Notes under the pieces: generated by a model
What the model saw: the letters and a program-made list of their open reading frames with translations, nothing else
What the model was told of the DNA's origin: nothing
Databases searched by the model: none
Assembly: GCA_001600455.1 (NCBI GenBank)
Contig: BCKC01000004.1
Span: 124,001-188,000 of the forward strand
DNA: 64,000 bases
Direction of reading: 5' to 3'
Source of the DNA: Endocalyx cinctus
Lineage: Eukaryota; Ascomycota; Sordariomycetes; Amphisphaeriales; Apiosporaceae
Program-made: the position numbers and the translations under genes
Shown: one piece after another, positions 23,002-34,499 of the stretch
How the letters are laid out: each line of letters opens with the position of its first letter
How positions within the stretch are numbered: the stretch's first letter is position 1

Positions 23002-24603
23002 ATGGACGCCTCTGCGTCCCCCTCCCCAGTCCGTGTGATAATCATGGGCGGCGGGCCTGTTGGCCTTACCATGGCTCATGCGCTTCTCGCGGCAGACATT
23101 GACTTTGTACTACTCGAGCGCAGAAACACCGTAACGCCTCAAGAAGGGGCCAGCATAGGTCTCATGCCCCAGACGTTGCGGGTATTTGATCAATTAGACC
23201 TATTAGACGGAGCTCGGCTCAAGAATCACGAGTTTCGACACGGGCTTATTATAAACTGTAACGGCAAGTTATATAATAAGATCTATAGCTCCCAATGGCT
23301 AGCTAAGAAGTAAGTTCGCTTTATATTGCTATCATTGCTACATTTTCCGAGCCAGAATCCTCGTGCAAAATAGCAGACCTCTTTCTGTAGCTATATATTA
23401 CCGTCCTTCACAAGTATAACTTGCTTACTGTCAACCTTATCAAGTCACGGCCATGGGCTCTTATTTCTGCATCGGCATGATCTTGTGGAGCATCTATACC
23501 AAAAGTTGCCCGAGACAGCGAAACAAAAGGTGTATACTAGCAAGTTTGTAACAGCTGTAGAACTAGATGAAAACGGCGTTACGGTGAGCTGCGAAGATGG
23601 CGTATCGTTCCGGGGAGACGTTCTTATTGGCGCCGATGGCGTCCACAGCCGTGTTAGGGCAGCGATGCATTCGTTACTAGCTCATTGTCAATCTGTATCT
23701 CTTCCTCCGACACCGACTCTTCTGTCAAAGACCGTTGCCACCGATTCTACAGTTGAAAATAATCCCTTCTCATGCACTTATCGCTGCATGTTTGGGACAG
23801 TTAAGCTCGAGCCTGGCCTTGGACTTGTAAAAGGAGACTTTTGGAATATGCACGGAACCGATGTGTCCGCACAACTCCTCGTCGGTTATGACAAGGCTTG
23901 GCTCTTTGTATACGAAAAAAAAAAGAAGCAGCGATCAAAGCCCTCCCAATCTGGGCGCATAACTGAAGACGTTGGAGAAGAAGAAAGTCAGGCGGGCAGG
24001 TATCTATATACAGATCAGGATAAAGAACGCTTCGTCAAACGCCTAGGAAACATACGCGTTACTGATAAAATTGCTCTCGCGGATGCCTGGGAAGCGTGTC
24101 TTGACACTACCTTAACAGACCTATATGAGGGTACAGCTGAAGCGTTCGCATGTGGCTGTCTCGTCCTTGTAGGTGACGCGGCATGTAAACAGACGCCCAA
24201 CGCCGGGCTCGGATATAATAACGGCGTTCAGGACGTCGTAGCACTTACTACAGAACTAATGCAGCTAACACAAAACCGAGAGCCTGTTACGCGCGAGACG
24301 ATCGAGGCCGCCTTATCCCGGTACCACGACTTAAGAAAAGTAGAAGCTGCTGAGATCTGTATAAAATCTAGCATGGTCACTCGCATCCATGCTTGGGAAA
24401 ACTGGCAGTTACGGCTGTTAGATAGGTATATCTTGCCCGTTCTGAAGCTTGACCGATGGTTGATGAGTAGGGTTATTGGTGGCTGGGTGAGGAAGGGAAG
24501 GGTCTTACCATCCTTGCAAGAGAAGTCATTCAATATCGGCAGAATCCCGTGGGTTCATATGCCCGATACTGGGAATGTTACAAAAAGGAGCCCAAAAACG
24601 TAA
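23002..24603 (+). CDS. FAD-dependent monooxygenase, two exons
   Basis: Flavoprotein hydroxylase/epoxidase of the FAD_binding_3 family, which uses NAD(P)H and O2 to oxidise small molecules. Exons 23002-23309 and 23445-24603 join across a 135-nt intron (GTAAGT donor, TCAAG acceptor) to give 488 aa with no internal stop. The dinucleotide-binding GGGPVG is at residues 16-21 with the acidic end of strand 2 near E39. The DG motif (LIGADGVHSRV) is near residue 167. The GD motif (VLVGDAACKQTPNAGLGYNNG) is near residue 346. PQEGASIG after the first motif is typical of the fungal PaxM-like group, many of which act on terpenoid intermediates; that substrate class is inference. A charged KKKKQRSK insertion lies in the middle. 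No prenyltransferase, cyclase or P450 is visible nearby. Confidence 0.9.
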
Positions 24604-27440
24604 ACCAGACACCTTAGCAAAAGGATTAATGGTAGAGTTCTTCAGGTATACCCTTCTGAGAAGGGGTATAGATAAGTTTTTTCGCGTTTCTTTTCGGGGT
24701 TTACTTTGTTCACACAATAATCTTTCCTTTGAACTTTTCATATAGTTAGATTACACATTCGTTACTTCTAATATAATTCGCTCCTTTTTTTTATAAATTG
24801 TTCTTTTGCTCGGAAGCTTCACGTCTAGCTGTTGAGCTGGACTTCCAATTCCCACCTATCCACACCACCTGCTGGATATCATGCTCGAGGGCGAGATTGA
24901 GAGATTATTGAGGAGATCGTATTTATATTTTGAATTATCCGCTCTCAATGCACAGTCGACTTTGAAGTGTCTATCAGTAGCTTGGATTCCTATCACGATG
25001 AGCGATATCCCGTCGAGGCTACTCGCGGCTATAGGTGTCCTAGGATGGACAGAAGTAGCCGATAGGTTCTGGCCGGTCGACTAATTCGAGTATCCCTGGG
25101 CCTTGGTAGCCGAGGCGCTGCTGATCGGGAACCTGCTCTATGCAATAACAAGGATAGGGATTCTCGAGCTTGGCGATTGTGGTCTATTCGGATGCTGTCG
25201 CTTGTCATGCTGCCGGTGGTACAGAAGTTGGACTTACAATCTGAATCCAGAACAACTCAGAGCAGTTGTAAAACATCATGATAAGAACCCTTCTCCTCAC
25301 TTCTTAACTTGTCGAATTATTACACATAACGACACCCCGTCCCTAGTCTTCGCCGATACGAGTTTCGCGGTAAAGATCATCTATAACCTGACAAGTATCC
25401 CTTCCCAGTTATCGATCTTTTCCCTAAACAGCCTGTACTGTTGTATATGATCGTATTGTTCAAAATTCAGTAATTCTATTCTGTAATTCTTGATGGTAAT
25501 TATCTCAAGTTGAAAAAATTTCCGTACGATAGTATGATTAACCCCTATTACCAGTATTCCAACAGTATCCTCTTCTACCACCCAGTAAAGTTGTTCTAGT
25601 AATTTCGGATAGTTTCTACGCAAGCATTCGAAAATGCTTAAGTTCGTATAAAGTCTTTTAATAATATCGTAGGTAGACTTTACATAGTGGCAATAGAGGG
25701 CTTCAAGGAAGTCTTTAACCTCCTTGATCTATCTTTTTATAAATTAATATAAGTAACTTAATTCAGAAATGAAAGGAATATTTTATATATTCTAGCAATA
25801 TAGTTATTTTACGTGATTTTTCTCAGCTCCTGATCTTCGTTGATAATTTTAGGATTTGCCTGAGTTTACGAAGGGTCTTCTACACGCCTCTACGGAACCA
25901 TCTTTAAAAACCCCTGTCGTTTTCTTATCTTATCTTTTCCGTGTAACACAGTAAAAATTGTAAACTCAGGACGTTCTGTGGGCTGCAAGCTCACCTCCTG
26001 TTTACTGTAGCCTTTCTTGAAGGCTTTATCTATAAAGGATCTCCCTAACATATTAACAATATAAAAGTAAATAGGAATACGTTCCATATAATAATAATGA
26101 TGACAGACTAGTTAAACTATATGACACTTCAGTTTTCTTGGAAGGCCGCTAGTCAAGGACGAGATTGTAAAAAAGCAGGGCGGACAAAGACCAAGAAAAT
26201 GGGGGGAAAACGAAGGGTAAGGGGTCTTCTTTCCATCATGGGAGGGATAGATTTATTTCTAGACTTTGCGTTTTTTCCCTCTATTGAGGCATGGATGTCT
26301 CCGTCCGCCACTGTTCATGCCGCAGAATCCCTTTTGGCTGGCCACTCTTGAAGTCTGCCTTAGGGTGGGGAGATTTGACATAAAATGGTATATCTTCCAA
26401 GAGCGGACTCGACTGGATTCGAATCTTTATGTAAGAAAGAGATAAAGAGGCGATAACTATGCCAAGATTTACTCTCTAGCATATTTTAAGAAGCCTACTA
26501 CCTACTTATACTATCGTATTTCTTTATTATTCTCAACACCCTTTCTGTCAGAGTAACATAGAAATAACAAGAAAAAAAATGACCCAGTGTCGCTCATACA
26601 GCCCGTCTCTCTTAGTCATAAAGAACAGCCCAGTTACTGCAGCATGGCCAACAGGCCCTATTTAGCTGCAGACCTCACCTATAGCGGCATCATGCCTAGG
26701 AGGAAGGTCTCGAGCCGAATTTGTCGGGTAAACACTACGAAGACGTGTCTCGTGGGTTGTAAGCGTTACCTTCCTGTGGATCTTAGGTGGATTTATTATC
26801 TACTCGGCATGAAGCTGCCTTCGTGTTCCCAACAAGCCATAGGTGATGGTGCTTCTGCAGGAGCATATCTTCGAAGCACCAACCGACCGATCAGGTAACG
26901 ACCTTGGGTATTCGGCGTTACGATAAGTAACGACTTCAACCTACAGAACGTTGGCGCTCGAGCGGTCGTCACATTATTTCAGCTGATGTTGATCTCACCA
27001 AGAAATGGGCGATAAAAAACTGGATCGAGGCTTGTAAAACTCCGCCAAGGTGTCTTTGATAAATGTGACATTGAACTTTCAAGTGCTGACGTGTAAATTT
27101 GTATTTAATCCTTCTGGTAGCTCAGGGAAGAACCCTTGTATCTATTATTAACGAGAATTGCCAACTTCCAGGTTAGTTTTAATAGTACCCAGGGAGACGT
27201 CTATATAAGTAGTGCGTTCAGCCCCCCTCTACCACTCTTCTCTCGCTTATAACCAGGTCCATCCCGATCCCTCTGTGTTATCAGTCGTTTTTTCAGACCA
27301 TTTTCCGCACTCTCTTTCCCCTGCCAATACTTGCACTTACGGCTTGGGCGGTGGTCGTTAACTACTGCAGATTACGACTCGCGTCCGCTACTAAAAGATA
27401 TTTACCACAAAACATATAGTTACAGACATTTGTGACAATC
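24604..27440. other. AT-rich intergenic stretch, no gene assigned
   Basis: Frames at 24881-25084, 25103-25450, 26121-26351 and 26587-26898 are short and show no family features. One dispersed repeat (R1) lies at 25857-26012. The final ~250 bases are the CT-rich leader and promoter region of the RBR ligase gene. Confidence 0.45.
25857..26012 (-). repeat. Dispersed repeat R1, copy 1
   Basis: Reverse-orientation copy of the sequence at 37776-37962. Both hold CCTGAGTTTAC and GTAAACTCAGG as inverted ends around about 100-150 bases, plus a shared outer flank AGCCCACAGAACGT. A third, more diverged piece is at 54545-54595. Confidence 0.6.
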
Positions 27441-29105
27441 ATGTTTTTCGATGCATCTATAATGGTGAAGCATTGGCTCAAAGAGTTCGATAATTTAAAG
27501 CCGACGACCAAGGATTATGTCAAATTAGTATACGAAAAAACTATGGCCCCAGAAGCCTCTTCGCACCAGCAGAATACCAACTCGTATACCCAAATTTGTA
27601 GGGCACTTCGTTTTATGGGCGTCGGCCCCTTCGAATACACCCTGCGTGACTGGACTACGCCAGAAGACCTAACAGCGGCATGGCTCGGCGAGTACAATAA
27701 ACTGGCATGTTTTCCCTTTGATCTAGAACAAAGCACGCAGGAACTAAAGTCCCTAGCGCGTAGTCGCATCTGGGAGCTCGACCAGCTGAAGGGCATCGTG
27801 GCGAAGTGGGTGAGGGATAGAGATGAGGACTTGCTCTTGAAGAGAGGGAAACAATTAATGGAGATTAGTAACTCCTCTACGTTTTACGCGCAGTTCAAAA
27901 CTGTAAGTAGAGGACGAACGGCGGAGAAGGTAGACACGGAGGGCGACGGCCAAGAAAAGTTGCGAGTGGAACCTAGTAAGGAACGGAGGGCCAAGAAGAA
28001 ACGGCAGACTAGTGATACAAGCCGCCGCGTCACCTGGTAAGTGGGGGAATTTCCAACACGACGATCACCTATACGTTATCTGACGACGAACTCTTTAGTG
28101 GTGCCTGTATGGACGTATACTCAGAGACAGAAATCGTAAGGTGCCGTGGCACGAAAGGCCATCCGCTATGTCGCACATGCTTCCGTGACCTGGCCAAGAT
28201 TGCGGGAGGTGCCCCTGAAGTACGAGTCCGATGCCCAAATGTGCAGGATGAATGTTCTGCGTTATACTCGGTCGTGCAATTTGGATTCCTCAACGAGAAA
28301 CTGCGCGACGAAAAGCCAAACCCGCTTTACGAGCCCGGCCTCTTCAAACTTTTCCAAGATAGTGAGGAAGAAAACGAGATGGCCATCCTCACCCAGCATG
28401 ACGAAAAGTGCCCATTCTGCCACTACCACGAAGAATACCCATCGAGGGAAGAGGTGTCAGTATTTCGCTGCCGGAATAAAATCTGCGGCAAGAAGAGCTG
28501 TAGGACCTGCCGCCACGAGGCACACGAGGAACGAACATGCAGTCAGGCGCAAGATCTGAGGCTGATAACCGTCGCGAAGCTACGCGAGGTATTCCACGAG
28601 AGCATGACCGCAGCAGTCACGCTCGTATGCAAGTAGGTCATAAAGACGCAATTGAGCATATGAACCCCGCTGACCTTATATAGGGGGTGCCAAGTCCCGA
28701 TCCAACTTCAAGATGCATGTAACAAAATTAAATGTAAATGCGGCCACTATCAATGGTAAGTACCGTTAACTATTTTACTAATTATTTCAACTATGAAACT
28801 TATCCCTTCGCAGTTACTTCTGCGGGAAATCGATCATCCCCGAGAATTTCATCGGAACGAAAGCCGAAAAAGTCCAAGTAGCCTACGAGCATTTCTACGA
28901 CAAAGGACAAAATCCCATTAACAACACTTGTCCTCTTTACTCAAACATCGAGCTCCTACATTGTGAAAAAAGAATTCAAAGTATCCAGGCAACGGCACAG
29001 AAGATAGCCGGGGAATATCCTCAAGTCAACCGGGGCAAACTGAACGAAATCAAGAGCAAGCTGCTCAAAGAGGAAGAGGAGACAATGGCCCCTCTGGTGA
29101 AGTAG
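27441..29105 (+). CDS. RING-IBR-RING (RBR) E3 ubiquitin ligase, four exons
   Basis: Transfers ubiquitin from an E2 through a cysteine on its second RING. Exons 27441-28036, 28099-28632, 28684-28755 and 28814-29105 give 1494 nt (497 aa) with no internal stop. RING1 starts at the first splice junction, which creates the CGAC pair, and continues with RCRGTKGHPLCRTC and RVRCPNVQDEC. The IBR follows (KCPFC, FRCRNKICGKKSCRTCRHE). RING2 is LVCKGC then ACNKIKCKCGHYQCYFCGK; C389 of the ACNKI segment sits at the position of the catalytic cysteine in HHARI and parkin. After RING2 a YEHF...CPLYSN segment recalls the RNF216/TRIAD3 type. The N-terminal ~195 residues are helical and unassigned. The codon at 27462 is a second possible start. 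Target unknown. Confidence 0.9.
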
Positions 29106-29793
29106 TAGCCCTGTCCACTATGTTTATCTAATAGTAAACTGTTTTTCAGTTCTGAGGAATGCCATGCCGTGTAGACGTCCTCGACATTGTCGTCATGTGC
29201 ATTTCATCCCCTCTTCTGCAATCTCCTTTGTTCGTAACAGCTGGTTTTTGATCTTTTCTAGCTCATCACTACAAATACTAGAGCATGTTTCTTGATGCGT
29301 CCCATCGGGCTCTTAGTTTTTTGTACAGCTTTCCATTGCCGGATACGATGCTAGTTACGCTACATAGCCTTCTGAGGCTTTCATGAAAAGATCGCCCTCT
29401 ACTTGAACGTCGATTTCGCCTAGATATTTTTTTTGAGCTTTTGAACCGGATATAATGATAATCGTCTGCCTAAAATTGGAAGGAGCAAAAGCGGGAGCAG
29501 CCGCCGCCACCCAGGGTCCTGAAGATAGGCAAGGATGTGGCCTCAACATTTTTCTAGCAGATGGGCCCCAATTTCATCGCCATATACAGTGGCCCGTGAG
29601 GCCATATTTACGCATCTTTACTGTTGAATTATCTGCATACGATCGTATTATTCAAATCCATTGTTGTTCTAATACTGAAGTTCAAGAGAGTTCCGTATGA
29701 ATAGGAGATATTCCCCTTAAGGGAGGATATCACCTGACTCGTACGTACTATACTAAAATAGCTGTGGGATAGGTTCATTACCCCTATTAGCAG
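29106..29793. other. Intergenic stretch between the RBR gene and the Fot1-like element
   Basis: No gene seen; a frame at 29455-29700 has no recognisable features. TA at 29794-29795 is the target duplication of the element that follows. Confidence 0.45.
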
Positions 29794-29795
29794 TA

Positions 29796-29837
29796 AGTCA
29801 AAGCCCTCCCTTGCGTGCCAAACCTCAAATCAGCCAT
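29796..29837 (+). repeat. Left terminal inverted repeat of the Fot1-like element
   Basis: 42 bases that pair without mismatch with 31642-31683. Confidence 0.9.
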
Positions 29838-29917
29838 CAGGAAATAATGAAGCTTTTATTAATACATGATACGAAAATAAAAATATCTCAATAACGATAG
29901 CACTTCCGAATTCGAAA

Positions 29918-31522
29918 TTATTCAAGTACCTCATCCTCCACTATTGACTCCGTACAGTCAGAAATGACCTCGTCGTCGCTATCGGTATCAAATGAAGCCC
30001 TCGTCAACTCACTCATACCAGCCTTGACTTCATAAACCCGTACCATATCAACGAAGGCCTTATTGGGGTCTAACTGTACCCTTTTACGCTTTTTAACGAT
30101 TGTTTTTTTCAATGTTTCCGTCAATGAAGTATTACGTACTTCCAAGTCATATACTTAAGTGTTTTTTTCATTAATTATTTTACTAACCTTCCGAAACAGT
30201 ATACGTACGACCGGTAAATCGATATTTTCACCATTTTCCTGATACGTACGAAGTAACTGATACATTTCCCTTGAACTTTTGGGTGTAATAACCGGTGTTA
30301 GGCTGGCTGGAGTGCTAATTTCGGGTGTATCAAGTACTTCCGGGCTTAATATCGCTGGCGCTTCTGTCATACGTACAAGTCGAGAGTTCAGGGGCTTATT
30401 TCGATCCCTGGGGAAGATACCTGTTGCTTTCCAGCCAGCCAATATATTCTTCTATTTCAGGGCTTCATCCCTTGTTAATTTGTACGCGAGAAGAAATTCT
30501 TCCTTGCCAGGAGATATGTTTAAATGTACCATACACGCTAGGTGAAATTTTCGTCTATATGTTGACTTCAAGGTACTAAAAACTCCCACATCAAGTGGCT
30601 AAAGTACATGGGAAGTATGTACTAGTAGAAATACTAGCTAGATCTTATTCGAATAATAGTCATACATGAATTCGTCGGTAATATGGGAGCCATGACCGTC
30701 TAGAATAAGTACCCTCCATTGATTAGGGTTAACGGGTGAAGTATCGGGTATAAATATCTCCCGTAACCACTTCAGACCGATATTATTATTCGTCCAGCCG
30801 GTCGGTAAGGTAGTAAACCTTCAATTAGTATATAGCATATCGTCGTCGTCCGGAAACCACTATTGTTATACGTGTACACCCGAAAAAATGACCAGCGGGC
30901 GTAAAGCAGTACCGGTACCATTGATATACTCAATAATACTTATCCAGGTACGATTGACGCCTTCGTGAACGATTATATGCTTCTGCTTTATACCGATAAC
31001 GATCCCGTTATCTCCCATGCCTTCCATGAGGCCCATCTCATCCACATTATATACAAACTCCGGAGGTACCGTACGGACCTTAGCCTCGTTTAGCCGGTCA
31101 AAGAATATGTTGATTTTAGGGGCGGTGGCACTATTAATACGCCGAAAATCCATCAGTATGGGCCGCTTAGTACTTAATTCGGGGTACTTATTCATAAAAC
31201 GCTTATACCAACGCTTTCCTATCGTACCATTCGGTTTGGAGGTCTGAAGAAGCTTCTGGGCTAAGTTTCGGAGCCGTACGATAGTTACGGCGAACCCTAT
31301 TTCTTCTTGACGAAGTATCCAGTCGACTAGATATTGCTCCTGTACTTGCGGTAGCTTCTGCTGTATCTCTAAAGCTTCTTTTCGAGACGGGAGGCCTTGA
31401 ATTCGTCGTGTTATATACGTCCGACCAAGACCGTATATCTTGGAGGCTCGACGAATGGAACTACCAGCTCGTACGCTGAGTACAGCTAATATAGTGCGAT
31501 CGCGTAGTTCGGAGTCACTCAT
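29918..31522 (-). pseudogene. Fot1/pogo-like transposase, stop-ridden
   Basis: The ATG at 31522 opens 218 clean codons: a Psq-type helix-turn-helix (SIRRASKIYGLGRTYITRRI), a CENP-B-type DNA-binding domain (KRWYKRFMNKYPEL) and the first catalytic Asp (YNVDEMGL). The frame then continues through LILDGHGSH (second Asp) and PLDVGVF (third Asp, the DDD form usual in pogo elements) but meets TAA, TAG, TGA and three more TAGs. A further stop near 30146 precedes the acidic C-terminus, which ends at 29918. All but the last read as CAA-to-TAA, CAG-to-TAG or TGG-to-TGA changes, a RIP-like pattern. No frameshift is needed to follow the protein. Confidence 0.85.
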
Positions 31523-31641
31523 TGAGAATCAGTGGCTTCTGGGCTACAGAATGATATAAAAAATAACGAAAACTACGATAATTTCGTCAAGATATAGACC
31601 AGTGAAGTAAGGTATGTATGGTATGCAGGGAGCCTGTTGGA

Positions 31642-31683
31642 ATGGCTGATTTGAGGTTTGGCACGCAAGGGAGGGCTTTGACT
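31642..31683 (-). repeat. Right terminal inverted repeat of the Fot1-like element
   Basis: Exact complement of 29796-29837, followed by TA. Confidence 0.9.
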
Positions 31684-31685
31684 TA

Positions 31686-32215
31686 TTCCAACATTTACCA
31701 TTACGAAAAGCATACGTTTGCGTGAAAATGTAATCCTACGCCTATGATAGGTATCAGGGCTGAACTAGTTATTCCACTAATTATGCAGGTCACTAACGCG
31801 TATATCAACTATTTTTTTTCCAACTATTACTTCGTTTTTTACTCAATATCACTTTTTCTGATATCATTCGAATCGTTATTTCTCATACTTTTCACCATAG
31901 TACTTCTTGATATTGATAAACGTACGCTGGCAGCTGTAAAACAGGTCAAACTTGGAGGCTCCGTAAGTACGATGCATAATTAGTTTAAAGTTCATACCTT
32001 GGGCATTAATTGAGAAGACTAGTGTTCAATGAATAGCTCATAAGAACGACAAAAACCTAGCGTAGCTACTTGAAAACTTTGAATACGGCTTTTTTTCTGC
32101 CTCCTCGACGATTCCTTGTTTGTCACCTCGCTTGCTACCCTTTAACCATCCGTTACGTTGACCGACAATGGCCATGGAAACGACTTGGGCAAATTTACCA
32201 TTCTCGACCGGCTTC
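31686..32215. other. Intergenic stretch, no gene assigned
   Basis: The frame at 31744-31983 is hydrophobic (LFLISFESLFLILFTIVLL) but AT-driven and unconvincing. The second half overlaps a minus-strand frame that may be the former tail of the membrane protein gene upstream. Confidence 0.35.
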
Positions 32216-32878
32216 TCACCCGTTTTGCCCTGATTGTAGTTTTTCTTTATCCTTTGTCCTAAGCTCGGCCTGTTCATGCCGAATGGGTCGGAGTAGCCAA
32301 AGGTCATAAATAACATATCCTACTAAGGAAATGAATAAGCAAAAGCTCGTGGCTGTCGTGGCAGCTATAGCAGTGGCCGACCATGTACCGTCTTGTATGG
32401 TGTAAATGTTGAGTAAGGTCGTAGTTAATCCTAAAAAGGAGTTTCCGAGTCATGGGCTTATAAATTATTAGAGATCTATTCATAATTTGCACGACCTTAC
32501 TCACAGGACTATTCGGTTAAGAAGCCAGGTGTAGCTTTGTTTCCGGTGCCATTCCCACCAAATGTAAACCAACGCTGCTGTTGATATGATAAAGAGCAGC
32601 GACGCAATGACTAACAATGGGAGATTCTGAAATGTTTCGACTACAGATTTGTTGCCTCCTAAAGCACTAATAACAATATCTGACCGGCTTACAGACGTAA
32701 AGGTAGAAGGGAGAGCGATATATCCAGCTAAGAGAAGCCAACTAAACACCTTGGCGGCAGTCGTATAATACCAGGGAACAGCTTGATCATTTTCTATTAG
32801 CATTTTGACGTAGTGTGCTAATCGACGCTGGCGGTCTCGAGCACGAGTTTGAGCCCGAGCTCGGTGAGTTTCCGCCAT
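32216..32878 (-). CDS. Four-TM fungal membrane protein of unknown function
   Basis: The ATG at 32878 gives a basic start (AQTRARDRQRRLAHYVK), then hydrophobic segments WLLLAGYIALPSTFTS and LPLLVIASLLFIISTAALVYIWW, ending KQSYTWLLNRIVL before a GTGAGT donor near 32502. After a TTTTTAG at about 32431 the minus strand reads GLTTTLLNIYTIQDGTWSATA and a further hydrophobic segment (FCLFISLVGYVIYDLWLLR) to TGA at 32216. I recognise the pattern WLLNR-[FIL]-LPGL...YTAQ.G.WS.TA from fungal hypothetical membrane proteins. The two parts do not join in frame at the obvious splice sites by one base, so either my intron is wrong or there is a one-base lesion. Confidence 0.6.
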
Positions 32879-34499
32879 TAAAATTGCCTGTATTGAGTTA
32901 TATGCGATATCTATGAGTAAGAAGAATAATAAGTGAACGATATAAGACGGAAGTGAAATACATACTGTGTACAGTATTTAGCTTTACTATATAAATACAA
33001 AAGAATAAGATGTGGGGTAGGTAAGTTTTGGTGGTATCAGGCTTGTGCGCGAGCTATTTTGCGCACCTCCTGCCTATTTCAATGTTACAGTCAACAGTCA
33101 GCATTCCAATGGAAAGAATGTACGATACGTATCTTTAGGAAGGGATGAGATTCTTTGCTGCGCCCGATTTCAATTGTCTCCCTGGGCCAATATCACTCAT
33201 CCCCTTTTAGGTTATACAGTAAGGTTTCCTCATTCATAGAAGTATGTAAAACTGCTGTCCAAGCCGTAGTTTATGCACCGTATTAGGAACCCCAGTTGTC
33301 ACCCCCGGAGACTCCGAAATAGAATGGTAAACACCAATTATATCACTCGGAAATCATATCGCAGACGATTCAGTTGAATTAGTTACTGATTTTTTTGGGA
33401 AGAAGTAGCTTCTACTTACGAGATCCCGAGGTCGATGAGCGTATCTTCTTAGGGCCTAGACTATGTACTACAAGGTCAGAACAAGTAGTCCCTAACCCTG
33501 CGTACAGTATCCCTCCATGTGTACATCATGATGTACGAGCACAAAAGGAGCTCATTACTAATTACTTTAGCTTGAAGAGCAGATCCAAGATTTGGGTCTT
33601 ATATAACTTGAAGACGTGCTGATCTTAAAGTACGTAAGGGCTTCTCGTCTCGTAGGACTTATAAGCACAGGGCGAATTCAGCCCCACCGCTTCGCAACAG
33701 ATAGAGAATTGAAAAAAAAAAAAAAAAAATAGAAGACTGAAAGAATCTGGACGGCGACTTCAAATCATCCTGTACATATACTTCAACTCGCTGTATACTT
33801 ACGTAAGACTTATCCCTTAGTTAATCCGAGGTTTTCAACATTCTAATGGAAAGAATGTATGTACATAAACGAGTACATATGTAATCAGTTTTGGTTTTAG
33901 GAGACCTATAACTGCGAGCTGACGGATCCTACTAAATAAGACCACTTACAGTTGGTACATAGTAGCTAACTATTGAACATCCAACGACGGATGCTCAGTG
34001 TATGGTCCAACATCAATCCCGAAATAGATAGTCATCAGACATCCATTATTGGATGTCTACTATAGGTAAAATTTCTTAAAATCACAGTCTTTCGCATCTA
34101 TAAAATTACGTAGAGTTTCCAGACTTGGACTCGCCGTTTTGAAGAAGCATCACCACATAAAATAAATAAAGGGGCCGCATTTGGTTTCATTGATATACAA
34201 GGCGCTCAACATACATTTCAACACGTTTTATTATGTACATACGTTCGTAATGCATGCACTATTGCGTCTGTATTAGTACTCAATCCCATTATGTATGCTT
34301 GTCTATGCCAAGCTAGAGGGACCTAGAATCGCACCCTCTTATATAATGTGACGATACTCATTACCCCTTAAATCCGTTTACGGCTCTTAATTCCTAGGGA
34401 GTAAGGCCCTCATTCATATTGTATGCCACTGGCACGTTTAGGTTCATGCAGAGCCAGAAAGAGTCTGGCATAGTCTAAATACTATTTATAAATAGCTCC
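32879..34499. other. AT-rich intergenic stretch, no gene recognised
   Basis: Includes an R2 repeat copy at 33096-33227, a long A run near 33711-33729 and a small hairpin at 34037-34058 (AGACATCCA / TGGATGTCT). The last 20 bases carry a TATAAATA box just before the ATG at 34500. Confidence 0.45.
33096..33227. repeat. Dispersed repeat R2, copy near 33.1 kb
   Basis: Begins AGTCAGCATTCCA and ends ACAGTAAGGTTT, like 18561-18617 but with a longer interior. The word CATTCTAATGGAAAGAATGTA near 33840 resembles the part just after its start. Confidence 0.4.

Larger units (their letters stand above)
29796..31683 (-). mobile_element. Complete Fot1/pogo-type DNA transposon, 1,888 bp
   Basis: Bounded by perfect 42-bp terminal inverted repeats (29796-29837 and 31642-31683) beginning AGTCAAAGCCCTCCCTTGCG, with TA on both outer sides (29794-29795, 31684-31685). 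TA duplication and one long minus-strand transposase frame are the hallmarks of the Fot1/pogo group. The transposase is dead (see its own entry), so any movement of this copy would need enzyme supplied in trans. Confidence 0.9.

Noticed and set aside
23002..29105. Secondary-metabolite gene cluster around the monooxygenase
   Set aside because: The neighbours are an RBR ligase and non-coding AT-rich sequence; no synthase, P450, prenyltransferase or cyclase is visible.
31744..31983. Hydrophobic 79-codon frame
   Set aside because: Runs of Phe/Leu/Ile come from T-rich sequence; no start context, homology or splice partner.
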